The notes below the pieces were generated by a model that was given only the letters and a program-made list of their open reading frames with translations, searched no databases and was not told the origin of the DNA. 64,000 bases of DNA, taken from NCBI RefSeq assembly GCF_001443045.1, contig NZ_LKPJ01000008.1, forward strand, positions 170,147 through 234,146. The letters run 5' to 3'. The position numbers and the translations under genes are program-made. Source of the stretch: Burkholderia ambifaria (GTDB lineage: Bacteria; Pseudomonadota; Gammaproteobacteria; Burkholderiales; Burkholderiaceae). Within the stretch, counting starts at the first letter, position 1; every line of letters begins with the position of its first letter. Shown here piece by piece: positions 45,178 through 54,482 of this stretch.

Positions 45178-47541
45178 TCAGCCTGCCCGTGCGGCGCTCG
45201 CCGCACGCACCGCATGCAACGCGCGCAGGATCGACTCGCCGGTGGCCGGCGCGTCGAGCGGCGGATTCACGCGGTAGTCGCCGATCGCGGCGATCGCGTC
45301 GCGCACCGCGAAGAACACCGAGAACGGCAGCAGCAGCGGCGGCTCGCCGACGGCCTTCGAACGATGGATGCTGTCCTCCACGTTGCGGTTCTGGAACAGC
45401 CGCACGTTGAATTCGGGCGGCGTGTCGTTGACGGTCGGGATCTTGTACGTGGACGGCGCGTGCGTCATCAGCTTGCCGCCCTTGTTCCACCACAGCTCCT
45501 CGGTCGTGAGCCAGCCCATCCCCTGGATGAACGCGCCTTCGACCTGGCCGATGTCGAGCGCCGGGTTCAGCGACGCGCCGACGTCGTGCAGCGCATCGAC
45601 GCGCAGCGTGCGCATCTCGCCCGTCAGCGTGTCGATCACGACTTCCGACACGGCCGCGCCATACGAGTAGTAGTAGAACGGCCGGCCCTGCAGCTTCGAC
45701 TGATCCCAGTACAGCTTCGGCGTCGCGTAGAAGCCGTCGGACCACAGCTGAACGCGCGCGAGGTACGCCTTCGCGATCACCTCGCCGAACGGCACGCTCG
45801 CGCTGCCGACCCACACGAAGTCGTTGCCGAACTTCACGTCGGCCGCATCGACCGTGCCATCGCCGAACTGCTTCGCCGCGAATGCCGCGAGCCGCTCGCG
45901 CAACTGGCGCGCGGCGTCCTGCGCGGCCTTGCCGTTCAGGTCGGAGCCGGTCGATGCAGCCGTCGCGGACGTGTTCGCGACCTTGCTCGTGTCGGTCGCC
46001 GTCACGCGGATCCGGCCGAAGCGAATGCCGAGTTCGTGCGCGACGACCTGCGCGACCTTCGTGTTGAGCCCCTGCCCCATCTCCGTGCCGCCGTGGTTCA
46101 CGAGCACCGAGCCGTCGGTGTAGATGTGCACCAGCGCGCCGGCCTGGTTGAAGTGCGTGACGTTGAACGCGATGCCGAACTTCACCGGCGTGAGCGCGAT
46201 GCCCTTCTTCAGCACCGTGTTGCGTGCGTTGAATTCACGCACGCCCGCGCGCCGCGCGCGGTAGTCGCTCGTCGCCTCGAGTTCGCCGAGCAGTTCCTGC
46301 AGCACGTTGTCCTCGACCGTCTGCCCGTACGGTGTGACGTTGCGCTCGGTCTTGCCGTACAGGTTCGCGTAGCGCACGTCGAGCGGATCGCGACCGAGCG
46401 AGCGCGCGACGTTGTCGAGGATGGTCTCGATCGCGAACGCGCCCTGCGGGCCGCCGAAGCCGCGGAACGCGGTGTTCGACTGCGTGTTGGTCTTGCCGCA
46501 GTAGCCGGCGATGTCGACGTCGCCGAGCCAGTACGCGTTGTCGAAGTGGCACACCGCGCGCGTCATCACCGGGCCCGACAGGTCGGCCGAGAAACCGCAG
46601 CGCGACGTCATGTCGAGCGCGACGCCGTCGAGGCGGCCGTCGTCGTCGTAGCCGACGTCGAAGCGGTAATGGAAGTCGTGCCGCTTGCCGGTGATCATCA
46701 TGTCGTCGTCGCGGTCCGGACGCAGCTTCACGGGGCACAGCAGCTTCCACGCGGCGAGCGCCGCGCAGCATGCGAACAGGCCCGACTGCGATTCCTTGCC
46801 GCCGAACCCGCCGCCCATCCGGCGGCATTCGACCAGCACGTTGTGCGACGCGACGCCGAGCACGTGCGCGACGAGGTGCTGCATTTCGCTCGGGTGCTGC
46901 GTCGAGCAGTACACGTGCATCCCGTCGTCGTCCTTCGGCACCGCGTACGCGATCTGCCCTTCGAGGTAGAACTGTTCCTGGCCGCCGAGCAGCATCTCGC
47001 CCGACTCGCGATGCGGCGCGGCGGCGAGCCGCGCGGCCGCGTCGCCGCGCGCGAGCTTCAGCGGCGGGATCACGTAGGTTTCGGCCTTGCGCGCTTCCTG
47101 CGCGGTCAGGATCGCGGGCAGCTCCTCGTAGTCGACCTGCGCGCGGCGCGCGGCGAGCCGTGCGATCTCGTGCGAGGTTGCGACGACGATGAACATCGGC
47201 TGGCCGACGAACTGCACGATGCCCTTCGCGAGCACCGGGTCGTCGTGGATGATCGGGCCGCAATCGTTGACGCCGGGAATATCGTCGGCCGTGAACACGG
47301 CGACCACGCCGGGCGTCGCGCGCACCGCGTCGAAGTTCATCGACACGATCTTCGCGTGCGGCTTCGCGGACAACCCGAGCGCCGCGTGCAGCGTGCCCGC
47401 GACGAGCGGGATGTCGTCGGTGTAGGTCGCGCGTCCGCTCACGTGCAGGTGGGCGGATTCGTGCGCGCGGGATACATGCACCTGCGCAGCATCGGCTTGC
47501 GGGTCGAGGGTGCTCAGGAACGGTTCTGCTTGCTGGTTCAT
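45178..47541 (-). CDS. xdhB: Xanthine dehydrogenase, molybdenum-binding subunit
   Basis: 787 residues, the usual length of XdhB. Landmarks: HVSGRATYTDDIPLVAGTLH, GGQEQFYLEGQIAYAVPKDD, the MPT-binding RMGGGFGGKESQ, FRGFGGPQGAFAIE, and GGTEMGQGLNTKVAQVVAHE. A catalytic glutamate is expected near the C-terminus (KAVGEPPLLLPFSVFFAVRD). It oxidises hypoxanthine and xanthine to urate with XdhA. It is 18 bp after xdhA. The stop is the first element of the coupled micro-ORF chain leading to xdhC. Confidence 0.95.
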   Translation of the reverse strand: MNQQAEPFLSTLDPQADAAQVHVSRAHESAHLHVSGRATYTDDIPLVAGTLHAALGLSAKPHAKIVSMNFDAVRATPGVVAVFTADDIPGVNDCGPIIHDDPVLAKGIVQFVGQPMFIVVATSHEIARLAARRAQVDYEELPAILTAQEARKAETYVIPPLKLARGDAAARLAAAPHRESGEMLLGGQEQFYLEGQIAYAVPKDDDGMHVYCSTQHPSEMQHLVAHVLGVASHNVLVECRRMGGGFGGKESQSGLFACCAALAAWKLLCPVKLRPDRDDDMMITGKRHDFHYRFDVGYDDDGRLDGVALDMTSRCGFSADLSGPVMTRAVCHFDNAYWLGDVDIAGYCGKTNTQSNTAFRGFGGPQGAFAIETILDNVARSLGRDPLDVRYANLYGKTERNVTPYGQTVEDNVLQELLGELEATSDYRARRAGVREFNARNTVLKKGIALTPVKFGIAFNVTHFNQAGALVHIYTDGSVLVNHGGTEMGQGLNTKVAQVVAHELGIRFGRIRVTATDTSKVANTSATAASTGSDLNGKAAQDAARQLRERLAAFAAKQFGDGTVDAADVKFGNDFVWVGSASVPFGEVIAKAYLARVQLWSDGFYATPKLYWDQSKLQGRPFYYYSYGAAVSEVVIDTLTGEMRTLRVDALHDVGASLNPALDIGQVEGAFIQGMGWLTTEELWWNKGGKLMTHAPSTYKIPTVNDTPPEFNVRLFQNRNVEDSIHRSKAVGEPPLLLPFSVFFAVRDAIAAIGDYRVNPPLDAPATGESILRALHAVRAASAARAG

Positions 47542-47559
47542 GTTCGGTGTTCTCCCTCT

Positions 47560-49119
47560 TCAGACGCGCGCCGCGTCGTTGGCAACTTCGGCGGCGACTT
47601 CACGCACGTTCAACGCCTGCGGCGGCAGCGGGTCGTGCGGGCGCGTCTCCAGCCAGAATCGATACATCAGGTTCTTCGCGGTATCGAGGCGGTACGCGCT
47701 CGTCGCACGCATGTCGGTGAGCGGCTGGTAGTCGCGCTCGAGCGCCTGCATCGCGGCCTGCGCGGTGGCTTCGTGCCACTGCGCGCCATCGAGCAGGCTT
47801 TCCGTATGCGTCGCGCGCTTCGGCGTCGCGGCCATCCCGCCGAATGCGATGCGCGGCTCGCGGATCAGCTCGCCGTCCGCGATGAACGCGAATGCCGCGC
47901 ACACCGCCGAAATGTCGGAGTCGAACCGCTTCGACAGCTTGTAGTTGCGGAACTGCAGTTTCGCGCGCGCGCCGGTGCGGGTCGGCACCTTCAGGCCGAC
48001 GACGAATTCGTGCGGCGCCATGTCCTTTTGCTGATAGCCGGTGTAGAGCGCCTCGAGCGGCAGCTCGCGCACCGTGTCGCCGCCGCGCAGCACGACGCGC
48101 GCGCCGAGCGCGATCAGGCCCGGCATCGAGTCGCCGATCGGCGAGCCGTTCGCGACGTTGCCGCCGATCGTCCCTGCGTTACGGATCGGCAGCGACGCGA
48201 AGCGCTTCCACATTTCGGTCAGCTCCGGATACGTGCCGGCGAGTGCCGCATACCCTTTCTCGACCGTCACGCCCGCACCGATTTCGATCCAGTCGTCGCC
48301 GTGCACGATGGTCTGCAGCTCGGCGATCTGGCCGACGTAGATCAGGTCGTCGAGCCGGCGCATCTGCTTGGTGACCCACAGGCCCATGTCGGTGCTGCCG
48401 GCGAGGATCCGTGCGTCCGGACGCCCGGCCTTCAACGCGGCCAGCGCGTCGAGCGTGCGCGGCGCCGCGAAGCGCGCGCCGTCGATCGTCGTGTAGTCGA
48501 ACGTATCGTCGCGCTTGAGCGAGGCGAGCGTGCGGGCAAGTGCGGCCGTGTCGACCGGCGCCGCCGGCGCGGGCGCACCTTCGCCGGCCGCGTCGAACAT
48601 CTGCACCGCCGCATCGACGATCGGCCGGTAGCCGGTGCAGCGGCACAGGTTGCCGGTCAGCGCATCGGCGATCTCGGTGCGCGTCGGCACGTCCTTCGCC
48701 TTCGCACACGCGCTGCCGCAGCCTTCATGGCCGTGCTTCTCGTACAGCGCCCACATCGACATCACGAAGCCGGGCGTGCAGAACCCGCATTGCGACCCGT
48801 GACAGTCGACCATCGCCTGCTGCACCGGGTGCAGCGAACCGTCCGGCTGACGCAGGTCTTCCACCGTCAGCAACGCCTTGCCGTCCAGCGTCGGCAGGAA
48901 CTGGATGCAGGCGTTGACGGCCTTGAACTCGACCGTGCCCGCGTCGGTCAACTCGCCGACGACGACCGTGCACGCGCCGCAGTCGCCTTCCGCGCAGCCT
49001 TCCTTGGTACCGGTGCAATGCGCATCCTCGCGCAGATACTGCAGCACGGTGCGGGTGACGTCCGCGCCGCTGACTTCGCGGATCGCGTGACGATGGTAGA
49101 AGCGAATCGGCTCACTCAT
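47560..49119 (-). CDS. xdhA: Xanthine dehydrogenase, FAD and [2Fe-2S] subunit
   Basis: 519 residues. The first iron-sulfur site is CTGTKEGCAEGDCGACTVVV, the second CGFCTPGFVMSM and LCRCTGYRPIVDAA. The FAD domain follows from about residue 190 (FAAPRTLDALAALKAG, LAGSTDMGLWVTKQ, TIGGNVANGSPIGDSMPGLI). It passes electrons from the molybdenum centre of XdhB to NAD+. Start 49119 is the conserved MSEPIRFY; an upstream ATG at 49233 adds unrelated residues. First gene of xdhABC. Confidence 0.95.
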   Translation of the reverse strand: MSEPIRFYHRHAIREVSGADVTRTVLQYLREDAHCTGTKEGCAEGDCGACTVVVGELTDAGTVEFKAVNACIQFLPTLDGKALLTVEDLRQPDGSLHPVQQAMVDCHGSQCGFCTPGFVMSMWALYEKHGHEGCGSACAKAKDVPTRTEIADALTGNLCRCTGYRPIVDAAVQMFDAAGEGAPAPAAPVDTAALARTLASLKRDDTFDYTTIDGARFAAPRTLDALAALKAGRPDARILAGSTDMGLWVTKQMRRLDDLIYVGQIAELQTIVHGDDWIEIGAGVTVEKGYAALAGTYPELTEMWKRFASLPIRNAGTIGGNVANGSPIGDSMPGLIALGARVVLRGGDTVRELPLEALYTGYQQKDMAPHEFVVGLKVPTRTGARAKLQFRNYKLSKRFDSDISAVCAAFAFIADGELIREPRIAFGGMAATPKRATHTESLLDGAQWHEATAQAAMQALERDYQPLTDMRATSAYRLDTAKNLMYRFWLETRPHDPLPPQALNVREVAAEVANDAARV

Positions 49120-49489
49120 GTCTCTATCGTTCTTCAAGTGGGGGCAAGGCGGCCAGCGCGGGGCGCTCGACCGACGTTTCTCTGACAGTTTGCACGCTAT
49201 CACCATCAAATTCCGCAACCCATAGCCCATCACGCATGGGGCCCATATAACTGCCGCGATATGAGCACCGGGGCCGCCCGGCGGCCGTCTCGCGCATTGC
49301 CGCGCCTGCGTTTCGGGCCTGCTTGCGCCGCTTCGTCGGCGATTCTTCGGCGATGCGTCAGCGACCCATCAGCGATGAAACAGGTCGCGATTAACTAAAT
49401 GGTACCTGCGTGAAAACCGGTTCCATGGGAAAATCCCGATTCCGTTTTTCGCCGCCTTCCGTTCCGTTTCGCTCATTCGTTCCGACCCC
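49120..49489. other. Divergent intergenic region xdhA / MFS transporter
   Basis: 370 bp. The part near 49380-49450 is AT-richer and is the likely promoter zone. No operator or promoter pair stood out. Confidence 0.4.
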
Positions 49490-50704
49490 ATGTCATCCGA
49501 TTCCGCCACACCGCCGCGCAGCGGGTTCGCGGTCACGCTGCAAATCGTGTCCGTCGTCTGCTTCACGTTCATCTGCTACCTGACCATCGGCCTGCCGCTC
49601 GCCGTGCTGCCGGGCTTCGTCCACGACGATCTCGGCTTTTCCGCGATCGTCGCGGGCGGCGCGATCAGCGTCCAGTATTTCGCGACACTCGCGTCACGCC
49701 CGCTCGCCGGGCGCTTCGCCGATACGCTCGGGCCGAAGCAGACGGTGCTGCGCGGGCTGATCGGCTGCGGCGTGTCGGGCGTGCTGCTGCTCGTCGCGCT
49801 GCTGCTGGCCCACTGGCCGGTCGCAAGCCTCGTGCTGCTGGTCGCGAGCCGCCTCGTGCTCGGCGTCGGCGAAAGCCTGTGCGGCACCGGCGCGATCCTG
49901 TGGGGCATCGGCCGGGTCGGCGTCGCGCACAACGCGAAGGTGATTTCGTGGAACGGTATCGCGACCTACGGCGCGCTCGCGCTCGGCGCGCCGGTCGGCG
50001 TCGCGATCGCGCATACGCTGAACCCGGCGCTGATCGGCGTGATCGTGATCGCGCTCGCCGCGATCGGCTTCTACCTCGCACGCCTGATCGATTCCGTGCC
50101 GCTCGTGCACGGCGAGCGGATGTCGTATGCGAGCGTGTTCACGCGCGTGCTGCCGCACGGTCTCGGCCTCGCGCTCGGCTCGGCCGGCTTCGGCTCGATC
50201 GCGACCTTCGTCACGCTGTACTACGCGGCGCGCCACTGGCCGAACGCCGCGCTGTCGCTGACCGTGTTCGGCACGCTGTTCATCGGCGCGCGCCTGCTGT
50301 TCGCGAACACGATCAAGACCTACGGCGGCTTCCGCGTCGCGATCGTGTCGTTCGCGTTCGAATGCTCGGGCCTCGTGCTGCTGTGGCTCGCGCCCGTGCC
50401 GCACGTCGCGCTCGTCGGCGCCGCGCTGACCGGTTTCGGCTTCGCGCTGATCTTCCCGGCGCTCGGCGTCGAGGCCGTCGCGCTCGTGCCGCCGGCGAGC
50501 CGCGGCGCGGCGCTGTCCGCATATTCGGTGTTCCTCGACCTGTCGCTCGGCATTACCGGCCCGCTCGCCGGCTATGTGGCCGGTGCGTTCGGCTATCCGC
50601 AAGTGTTCCTGTTCGCGGCGGCGGCGGCCGCGGCGGGCGTCGCGCTGTCGATGGTGCTGTATCAGCGGCAGGCGCGGGTCGCGGGGAGCGGCGCGGCGGC
50701 TTGA
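49490..50704 (+). CDS. MFS transporter, YhhS/YfcJ-like
   Basis: 404 residues, 12 expected helices. Helix 1 [20 protein letters not shown]; motif A-like [20 protein letters not shown] between helices 2 and 3; later [21 protein letters not shown] and [19 protein letters not shown]. The YhhS group exports small molecules, in some cases arabinose or glyphosate-like compounds; substrate unknown. It diverges from xdhABC. Confidence 0.88.
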   Translation: MSSDSATPPRSGFAVTLQIVSVVCFTFICYLTIGLPLAVLPGFVHDDLGFSAIVAGGAISVQYFATLASRPLAGRFADTLGPKQTVLRGLIGCGVSGVLLLVALLLAHWPVASLVLLVASRLVLGVGESLCGTGAILWGIGRVGVAHNAKVISWNGIATYGALALGAPVGVAIAHTLNPALIGVIVIALAAIGFYLARLIDSVPLVHGERMSYASVFTRVLPHGLGLALGSAGFGSIATFVTLYYAARHWPNAALSLTVFGTLFIGARLLFANTIKTYGGFRVAIVSFAFECSGLVLLWLAPVPHVALVGAALTGFGFALIFPALGVEAVALVPPASRGAALSAYSVFLDLSLGITGPLAGYVAGAFGYPQVFLFAAAAAAAGVALSMVLYQRQARVAGSGAAA

Positions 50705-50731
50705 GCCGTATTGCGGCGCGTGCAGCGCCGT

Positions 50732-51249
50732 TCAACGCGGCAACACGTTGAATTCCCGCAATACGCCGACGGCCTGGGGATGGCGCCGGAACGGAACGGC
50801 GTTCGTGAGCGAAAGAGCGAAAGCCTGGGTTCGGCACGATCGAAGAGCACGAGCGCTTCCGATGTGTTGAGATGGCGGGACATATATAGAAAGCCGTCGA
50901 CCCGCTGGTGATGCCGATGGACGGCAAGCGACCACTGCTGCGGAACGTCGTACGGCACGATGGTCGACAACGCGCCATCACCGCCCAGGCTCTTCAGCGG
51001 CAAGCAAGCCGTGCAGGACGGCCACGTTCAACGACGCGCCGTCAAATGAAAGCACGTAGCAATCGAGCTCGGTCGTCACGAGCGGAAAGCCGCCCACAGC
51101 TCCAGATCGGCGACTTCGTCGTGCAGCACCGTCTCGGCGAATGCGCAACGCAAATCGAAACCGAAATAGCTGGTGCCGTACCGGCGCCGCGGGCGCGGAT
51201 CGTCGAAGCGGTTGCCGCCCGCCTTGCCGAAGTACGGCTCGCCGATCAC
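50732..51249 (-). pseudogene. RES-domain protein gene, broken by at least three frameshifts
   Basis: Consecutive pieces in different minus-strand frames line up as one RES domain. Piece 1 (from GTG 51249 to about 51085): YFGKAGGNRFDDPRPRRRYG, TSYFGFDLRCAFAETVLHDE. Piece 2 (about 51080-51005): TTELDCYVLSFDGASLNVAV. Piece 3 (about 51000-50830): ALSTIVPYDVPQQWSLAVHR and VDGFLYMSRHLNTSEALVLF. Piece 4 (about 50825-50732): LTNAVPFRRHPQAVGVLREF, ending NVLPR and a stop. RES proteins are often NAD-degrading toxins paired with Xre/ParS antitoxins. The GTG overlaps the EamA stop (GTGA), and the N-terminus also looks short. No antitoxin gene is adjacent. Sequencing error could explain one shift, hardly three. 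Confidence 0.8.
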
Positions 51250-52136
51250 GCCGTGCGCAGAAACAACCGGCGCGTCAGGTCGAACGCAACGAGATTGCCG
51301 GCCAGCACGAGCAGCAGCCCGATCACCGCGAGCGGCGACCACTGATAGCCCTCGAACACGGTCGACACGGCCAGCGCGACGATCGGGAACAGCACCGTGC
51401 AGTACGCTGCGCGCTCCGGCCCGATCCGGCCGACGAGGGTCAGGTACGCGGTGAACCCGATCACCGAGCCCGGCACCGCGAGATAGACGAGCGCGCCGAG
51501 ATAGCGCGGGCTCGGGTCGATCATGAACGGCAGCCCGGCCGCCGCGCTGCCGACCGTCAGGATCGCCGCGCCGATCAGCATCGCCCAGCCGTTGGTTGCG
51601 AGCGGATGCAGGCCCATCGACTGCATCCGGCTCGACAGCAAATTGCCGGCCGAGAAGCACATCGTGCCCGCGAACGCGATCGCGAGGCCCACCCACGTGG
51701 CGTGATCGTCGAGGTGGCCGGCCATCTGCTGCCAGAACAGGCACGCGATGCCGGTCAGCCCGAGCAGCGCGCCGGCGATCGCCGACGGCCGCAGCGGGCG
51801 GCCCATGAACAGCCGGCCGTTGATCGAATTCAGCAGCGGCGCGGTCGAGAAGATCACCGCGACGAGTCCGCTCGGCACGACCTGCTCCGAATAGTAGAAG
51901 CACAGGAAATTCAGGCAGAACAGCGCGAAACCCTGCGCGACGAGGTAGCGCCACGCTTCGCGCGGCGGGCGCACCGGCCGGCGCATCACGCGCAGCAGCG
52001 CGAACAGCACGGCGGCCGCGAGCCAGAAGCGCCATGCGATCGACACGGGCGGCGGCACGGCGCCGAGCTGCCATTTGATCGCGATCCAGGTGGTGCCCCA
52101 GATCAGCACGGTGACGAAATAAAGCGACAGGTTCAT
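51246..52136 (-). CDS. EamA/DMT-family transporter
   Basis: 296 residues, ten helices expected from two EamA repeats. Repeat 1: LYFVTVLIWGTTWIAIKWQL and VPSGLVAVIFSTAPLLNSIN. Repeat 2: WVGLAIAFAGTMCFSAGNLL and PERAAYCTVLFPIVALAVST. Members export amino acids or metabolites; substrate unknown. It is transcribed away from an AraC-type regulator (134 bp gap), which may control it. Confidence 0.9.
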   Translation of the reverse strand: MNLSLYFVTVLIWGTTWIAIKWQLGAVPPPVSIAWRFWLAAAVLFALLRVMRRPVRPPREAWRYLVAQGFALFCLNFLCFYYSEQVVPSGLVAVIFSTAPLLNSINGRLFMGRPLRPSAIAGALLGLTGIACLFWQQMAGHLDDHATWVGLAIAFAGTMCFSAGNLLSSRMQSMGLHPLATNGWAMLIGAAILTVGSAAAGLPFMIDPSPRYLGALVYLAVPGSVIGFTAYLTLVGRIGPERAAYCTVLFPIVALAVSTVFEGYQWSPLAVIGLLLVLAGNLVAFDLTRRLFLRTA

Positions 52137-52269
52137 GGCGGCAACGAAGCGAAACGAGTGAAACGGAAGCCGACTATGCCGCCGCCCCGCCCGCACGGAT
52201 TGTCCGGAATTGCGGTCTTTTACGGGCCGCCGCACGGCCCGCCGCGCGCGCGCTTATACTCGTCGCACC

Positions 52270-53205
52270 ATGAGTTCGCCCCTGTACGCCCCGCCTGTCG
52301 ATCACGCGGCCGCCCTTGCCGGCGGCGCGATGCCGTTCGGCCTGCAGTCGGTATGCCGCACGCTCGCCGAGGCGAACGCGACGCTCGAGCGTTTCACGTG
52401 GCTCGGCGACCATCTCGCGATCGCCGAATGGACGCGCATCACCGACGAAAGCGAGACGATCTACGAACAGCCCGGCCACCATACGCTGTCGTGCTATCTC
52501 GACGGCGGCTACCGGACGGAACGCGAACGCGTGCCGCGCTACGGCGCGCCGAGCCTGCTGTGCGCGCTGCCGGGCGACCATGAATCGCGCTGGTGGGTGC
52601 GCGGCGAGATGCACTTCATCCACCTGTACTTCCTGCCCGAGCACTTCACGCAGCGCGCGATCCGCGAGCTCGATCGCGAGCCGCGCGAGCTGAAGCTTGC
52701 CGACCGCACCTATTTCGAGGATGCGCGCGTCGCGGCGCAATTCCGTTCGCTCGCGCTGGAGCGCTGGGACGATGCCGACGGGCGGCTGCGCGTAAACGAG
52801 GCCGCGCACGACGTGCTGAGCCTGCTGCTGCGCGGCCAGAGCACGACCCGCACCGACGTGCCGTTTCGCGGCGGGCTCGCGCCGGCCGTGCGCCGCCGCG
52901 TGCGCGACTATATCGACAGCTACCTGTCGCAGCCGCTGACGCTCGGCGAACTGGCGGACGTCGCCGCGCTGTCCGAGTATCACTTCTCGCGGATGTTCCG
53001 GCTGTCGTTCGGCCGCGCGCCGCATGCGTGGGTCGCCGAGCAGCGGCTCGCGCGGGCGCGCCTGCTGCTGCGCACGACGGCGCTGCCGCTCGCGCAGGTC
53101 GCCGCCGAATGCGGCTACGCGAACGCCGGCCACTTCAGCCATCGCTTTCGCGACGCGCACGGCACGACGCCGAACGCGTATCGCCGGGCAATGCAGGGCG
53201 GCTGA
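52270..53205 (+). CDS. AraC-family transcriptional regulator
   Basis: 311 residues. The N-terminal ~190 residues include a cupin-like effector part (GHHTLSCYLDGGYRTERERV, MHFIHLYFLPEHFTQRAIRE). The C-terminal AraC DNA-binding domain has both HTHs: TLGELADVAALSEYHFSRMF and LAQVAAECGYANAGHFSHRF. It diverges from the EamA transporter, its likeliest target. ATG 52270 is used; an earlier ATG at 52210 adds arginine-rich non-conserved residues. Confidence 0.9.
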   Translation: MSSPLYAPPVDHAAALAGGAMPFGLQSVCRTLAEANATLERFTWLGDHLAIAEWTRITDESETIYEQPGHHTLSCYLDGGYRTERERVPRYGAPSLLCALPGDHESRWWVRGEMHFIHLYFLPEHFTQRAIRELDREPRELKLADRTYFEDARVAAQFRSLALERWDDADGRLRVNEAAHDVLSLLLRGQSTTRTDVPFRGGLAPAVRRRVRDYIDSYLSQPLTLGELADVAALSEYHFSRMFRLSFGRAPHAWVAEQRLARARLLLRTTALPLAQVAAECGYANAGHFSHRFRDAHGTTPNAYRRAMQGG

Positions 53206-53270
53206 GCCGCGCCCCGGCGTTCGACGATCCGTTGCGCGCGGCGCACCCGGCCCCGCGCGCGTCCCGCTGC

Positions 53271-54482
53271 TTACACGCCCCGCTGCGACAATTCCTGCTC
53301 GAGCGCGGCCACGCCGGCCGGCAGGTCGACCGGCACCTTCAGATCGAACATCGTGCGGCCGAACGCATGCAGCGTGCGGAACAGGTTGTGTTCGCGGCAC
53401 TGTTCGCCCATCTGCCCGATCCGCACGATCGGCAGCCCGAACGAGCCCGAGATCTCGACCTGGTACTGCTTCGAGATATGGCCGCACACCATGCCGGGCG
53501 TGAGCCCTTCGGGCGTCTCGATTCCCACCACCGAATTGAGCCGGCAGTCCTTCGGCGCATAGAGCGTGAGCCCCATCGCCTCGACGCCCGCCTGCAGCGC
53601 GAGCGAGCAGCGCAGGTGGCGCGCGAAGCGGCTTTCGAGCGTCTCCGCGCAGACGAGGCGCAGCGCCTCGTGCAGCGCGAGCACGCCCGACACCGGCGCC
53701 GTGTAGTGATAGCCCGCGTTGTGCCAGAAGTTCTCCGCGAGCGCCATGTCGAGGCACCAGTGCGCGTTCGGTTCCGGACGCTGCTTCATGCGCTCCCACG
53801 CGGCGTCGGAGAATGCGATCAGCGACACGCCGGGGATCGACGACAGCCCCTTCTGGCCGCCCGTGATCACCGCGTCGATGCCCCACGCGTCCATTTCGAG
53901 CGGCATCGTCGACAGCGTGCACACCGCATCGACGACGACCAGCGCGCCGGCCGCCTTCGCGAGTGCCGCGATGTCGCGCAGGTCGCGGTTCCATACGGTG
54001 TTCGACGTCTCGCCCTGCACGATCGTGACAATCTCGGGCCGCTCGCGCGCGATCGCGTCGGCGATCTCGTCGAGGCTCGCGACCGAGCGGTCGGCCACTT
54101 CGAGCGTCGCGACGTCGGCACCGACGCGCGTCGCCATCTCGGCCATCCGAGCGCTGAAGAAGCCGTTGCGGATCGACAGCACGCGCGTGCCGCGCCACGC
54201 GAGGTTCGAGATCGCCATTTCCATCGCCGCGGAGCCGGGGCCGGCGACGCCGAGCACCCATTTCGTGCGGGTCTGGAACACGTAGCGCGCCATCTCCTTC
54301 ACCTGCTCGATGATCTTCGCCATCGTCGCGCCGAGGTGGTTGATCACGATCGTGTTCGCCTTCGCGACGGCGGCCGGGATCGGGACCGGGCCGGCCCCCA
54401 TCATCAGCAGCGGTTCTTCGGGCAGGATCGCGTCGAGCGGCACGACGACGGGACAGGGAATCGGCGAGTAATCGATGGACAT
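53271..54482 (-). CDS. Class V PLP aminotransferase (alanine/serine-glyoxylate type)
   Basis: 403 residues. The start LMMGAGPVPIPAAVAKAN and VLGVAGPGSAAMEMAISNLA, the cofactor-binding VVVDAVCTLSTMPLEMDAWG, and the PLP lysine in TGGQKGLSSIPGVSLIAF are typical of the alanine-glyoxylate / serine-glyoxylate / pyridoxamine-pyruvate group. C-terminal VVGIETPEGLTPGMV. The amino donor cannot be told from sequence. Urate-pathway ureidoglycine transaminases belong to this group, and xdhABC is 4 kb away, but nothing else ties them. It is alone, with 750 bp of mostly non-coding DNA upstream. Confidence 0.87.
   Translation of the reverse strand: MSIDYSPIPCPVVVPLDAILPEEPLLMMGAGPVPIPAAVAKANTIVINHLGATMAKIIEQVKEMARYVFQTRTKWVLGVAGPGSAAMEMAISNLAWRGTRVLSIRNGFFSARMAEMATRVGADVATLEVADRSVASLDEIADAIARERPEIVTIVQGETSNTVWNRDLRDIAALAKAAGALVVVDAVCTLSTMPLEMDAWGIDAVITGGQKGLSSIPGVSLIAFSDAAWERMKQRPEPNAHWCLDMALAENFWHNAGYHYTAPVSGVLALHEALRLVCAETLESRFARHLRCSLALQAGVEAMGLTLYAPKDCRLNSVVGIETPEGLTPGMVCGHISKQYQVEISGSFGLPIVRIGQMGEQCREHNLFRTLHAFGRTMFDLKVPVDLPAGVAALEQELSQRGV

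Larger units (their letters stand above)
44947..45180 (-). repeat. 83-bp tandem repeat between xdhB and xdhC
   Basis: Copies begin (TCAGCCTCC) at 44947, 45030 and 45113; the first two are 83 bp long, the third is shortened to 65 bp and runs into a TCAGCC that contains the xdhB stop. Each full copy has an inverted repeat TCAGCCTCC/GGAGGCTGA (44947-44955 and 44971-44979 in copy 1) and CCCCCAC/GTGGGGG. Read on the minus strand, every copy ends in CGGAGG followed by an ATGA stop-start overlap. Confidence 0.92.

Noticed and set aside
44947..45180. Possible CRISPR or attachment-site array
   Set aside because: 83-bp copies abut directly with no spacers, no integrase nearby, and the coupled frames explain the layout.
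45154..49185. 1343-codon open frame on the plus strand
   Set aside because: Antisense to xdhB and xdhA, arginine/histidine/valine-rich product typical of GC-rich shadows; the xdh reading has all cofactor motifs.
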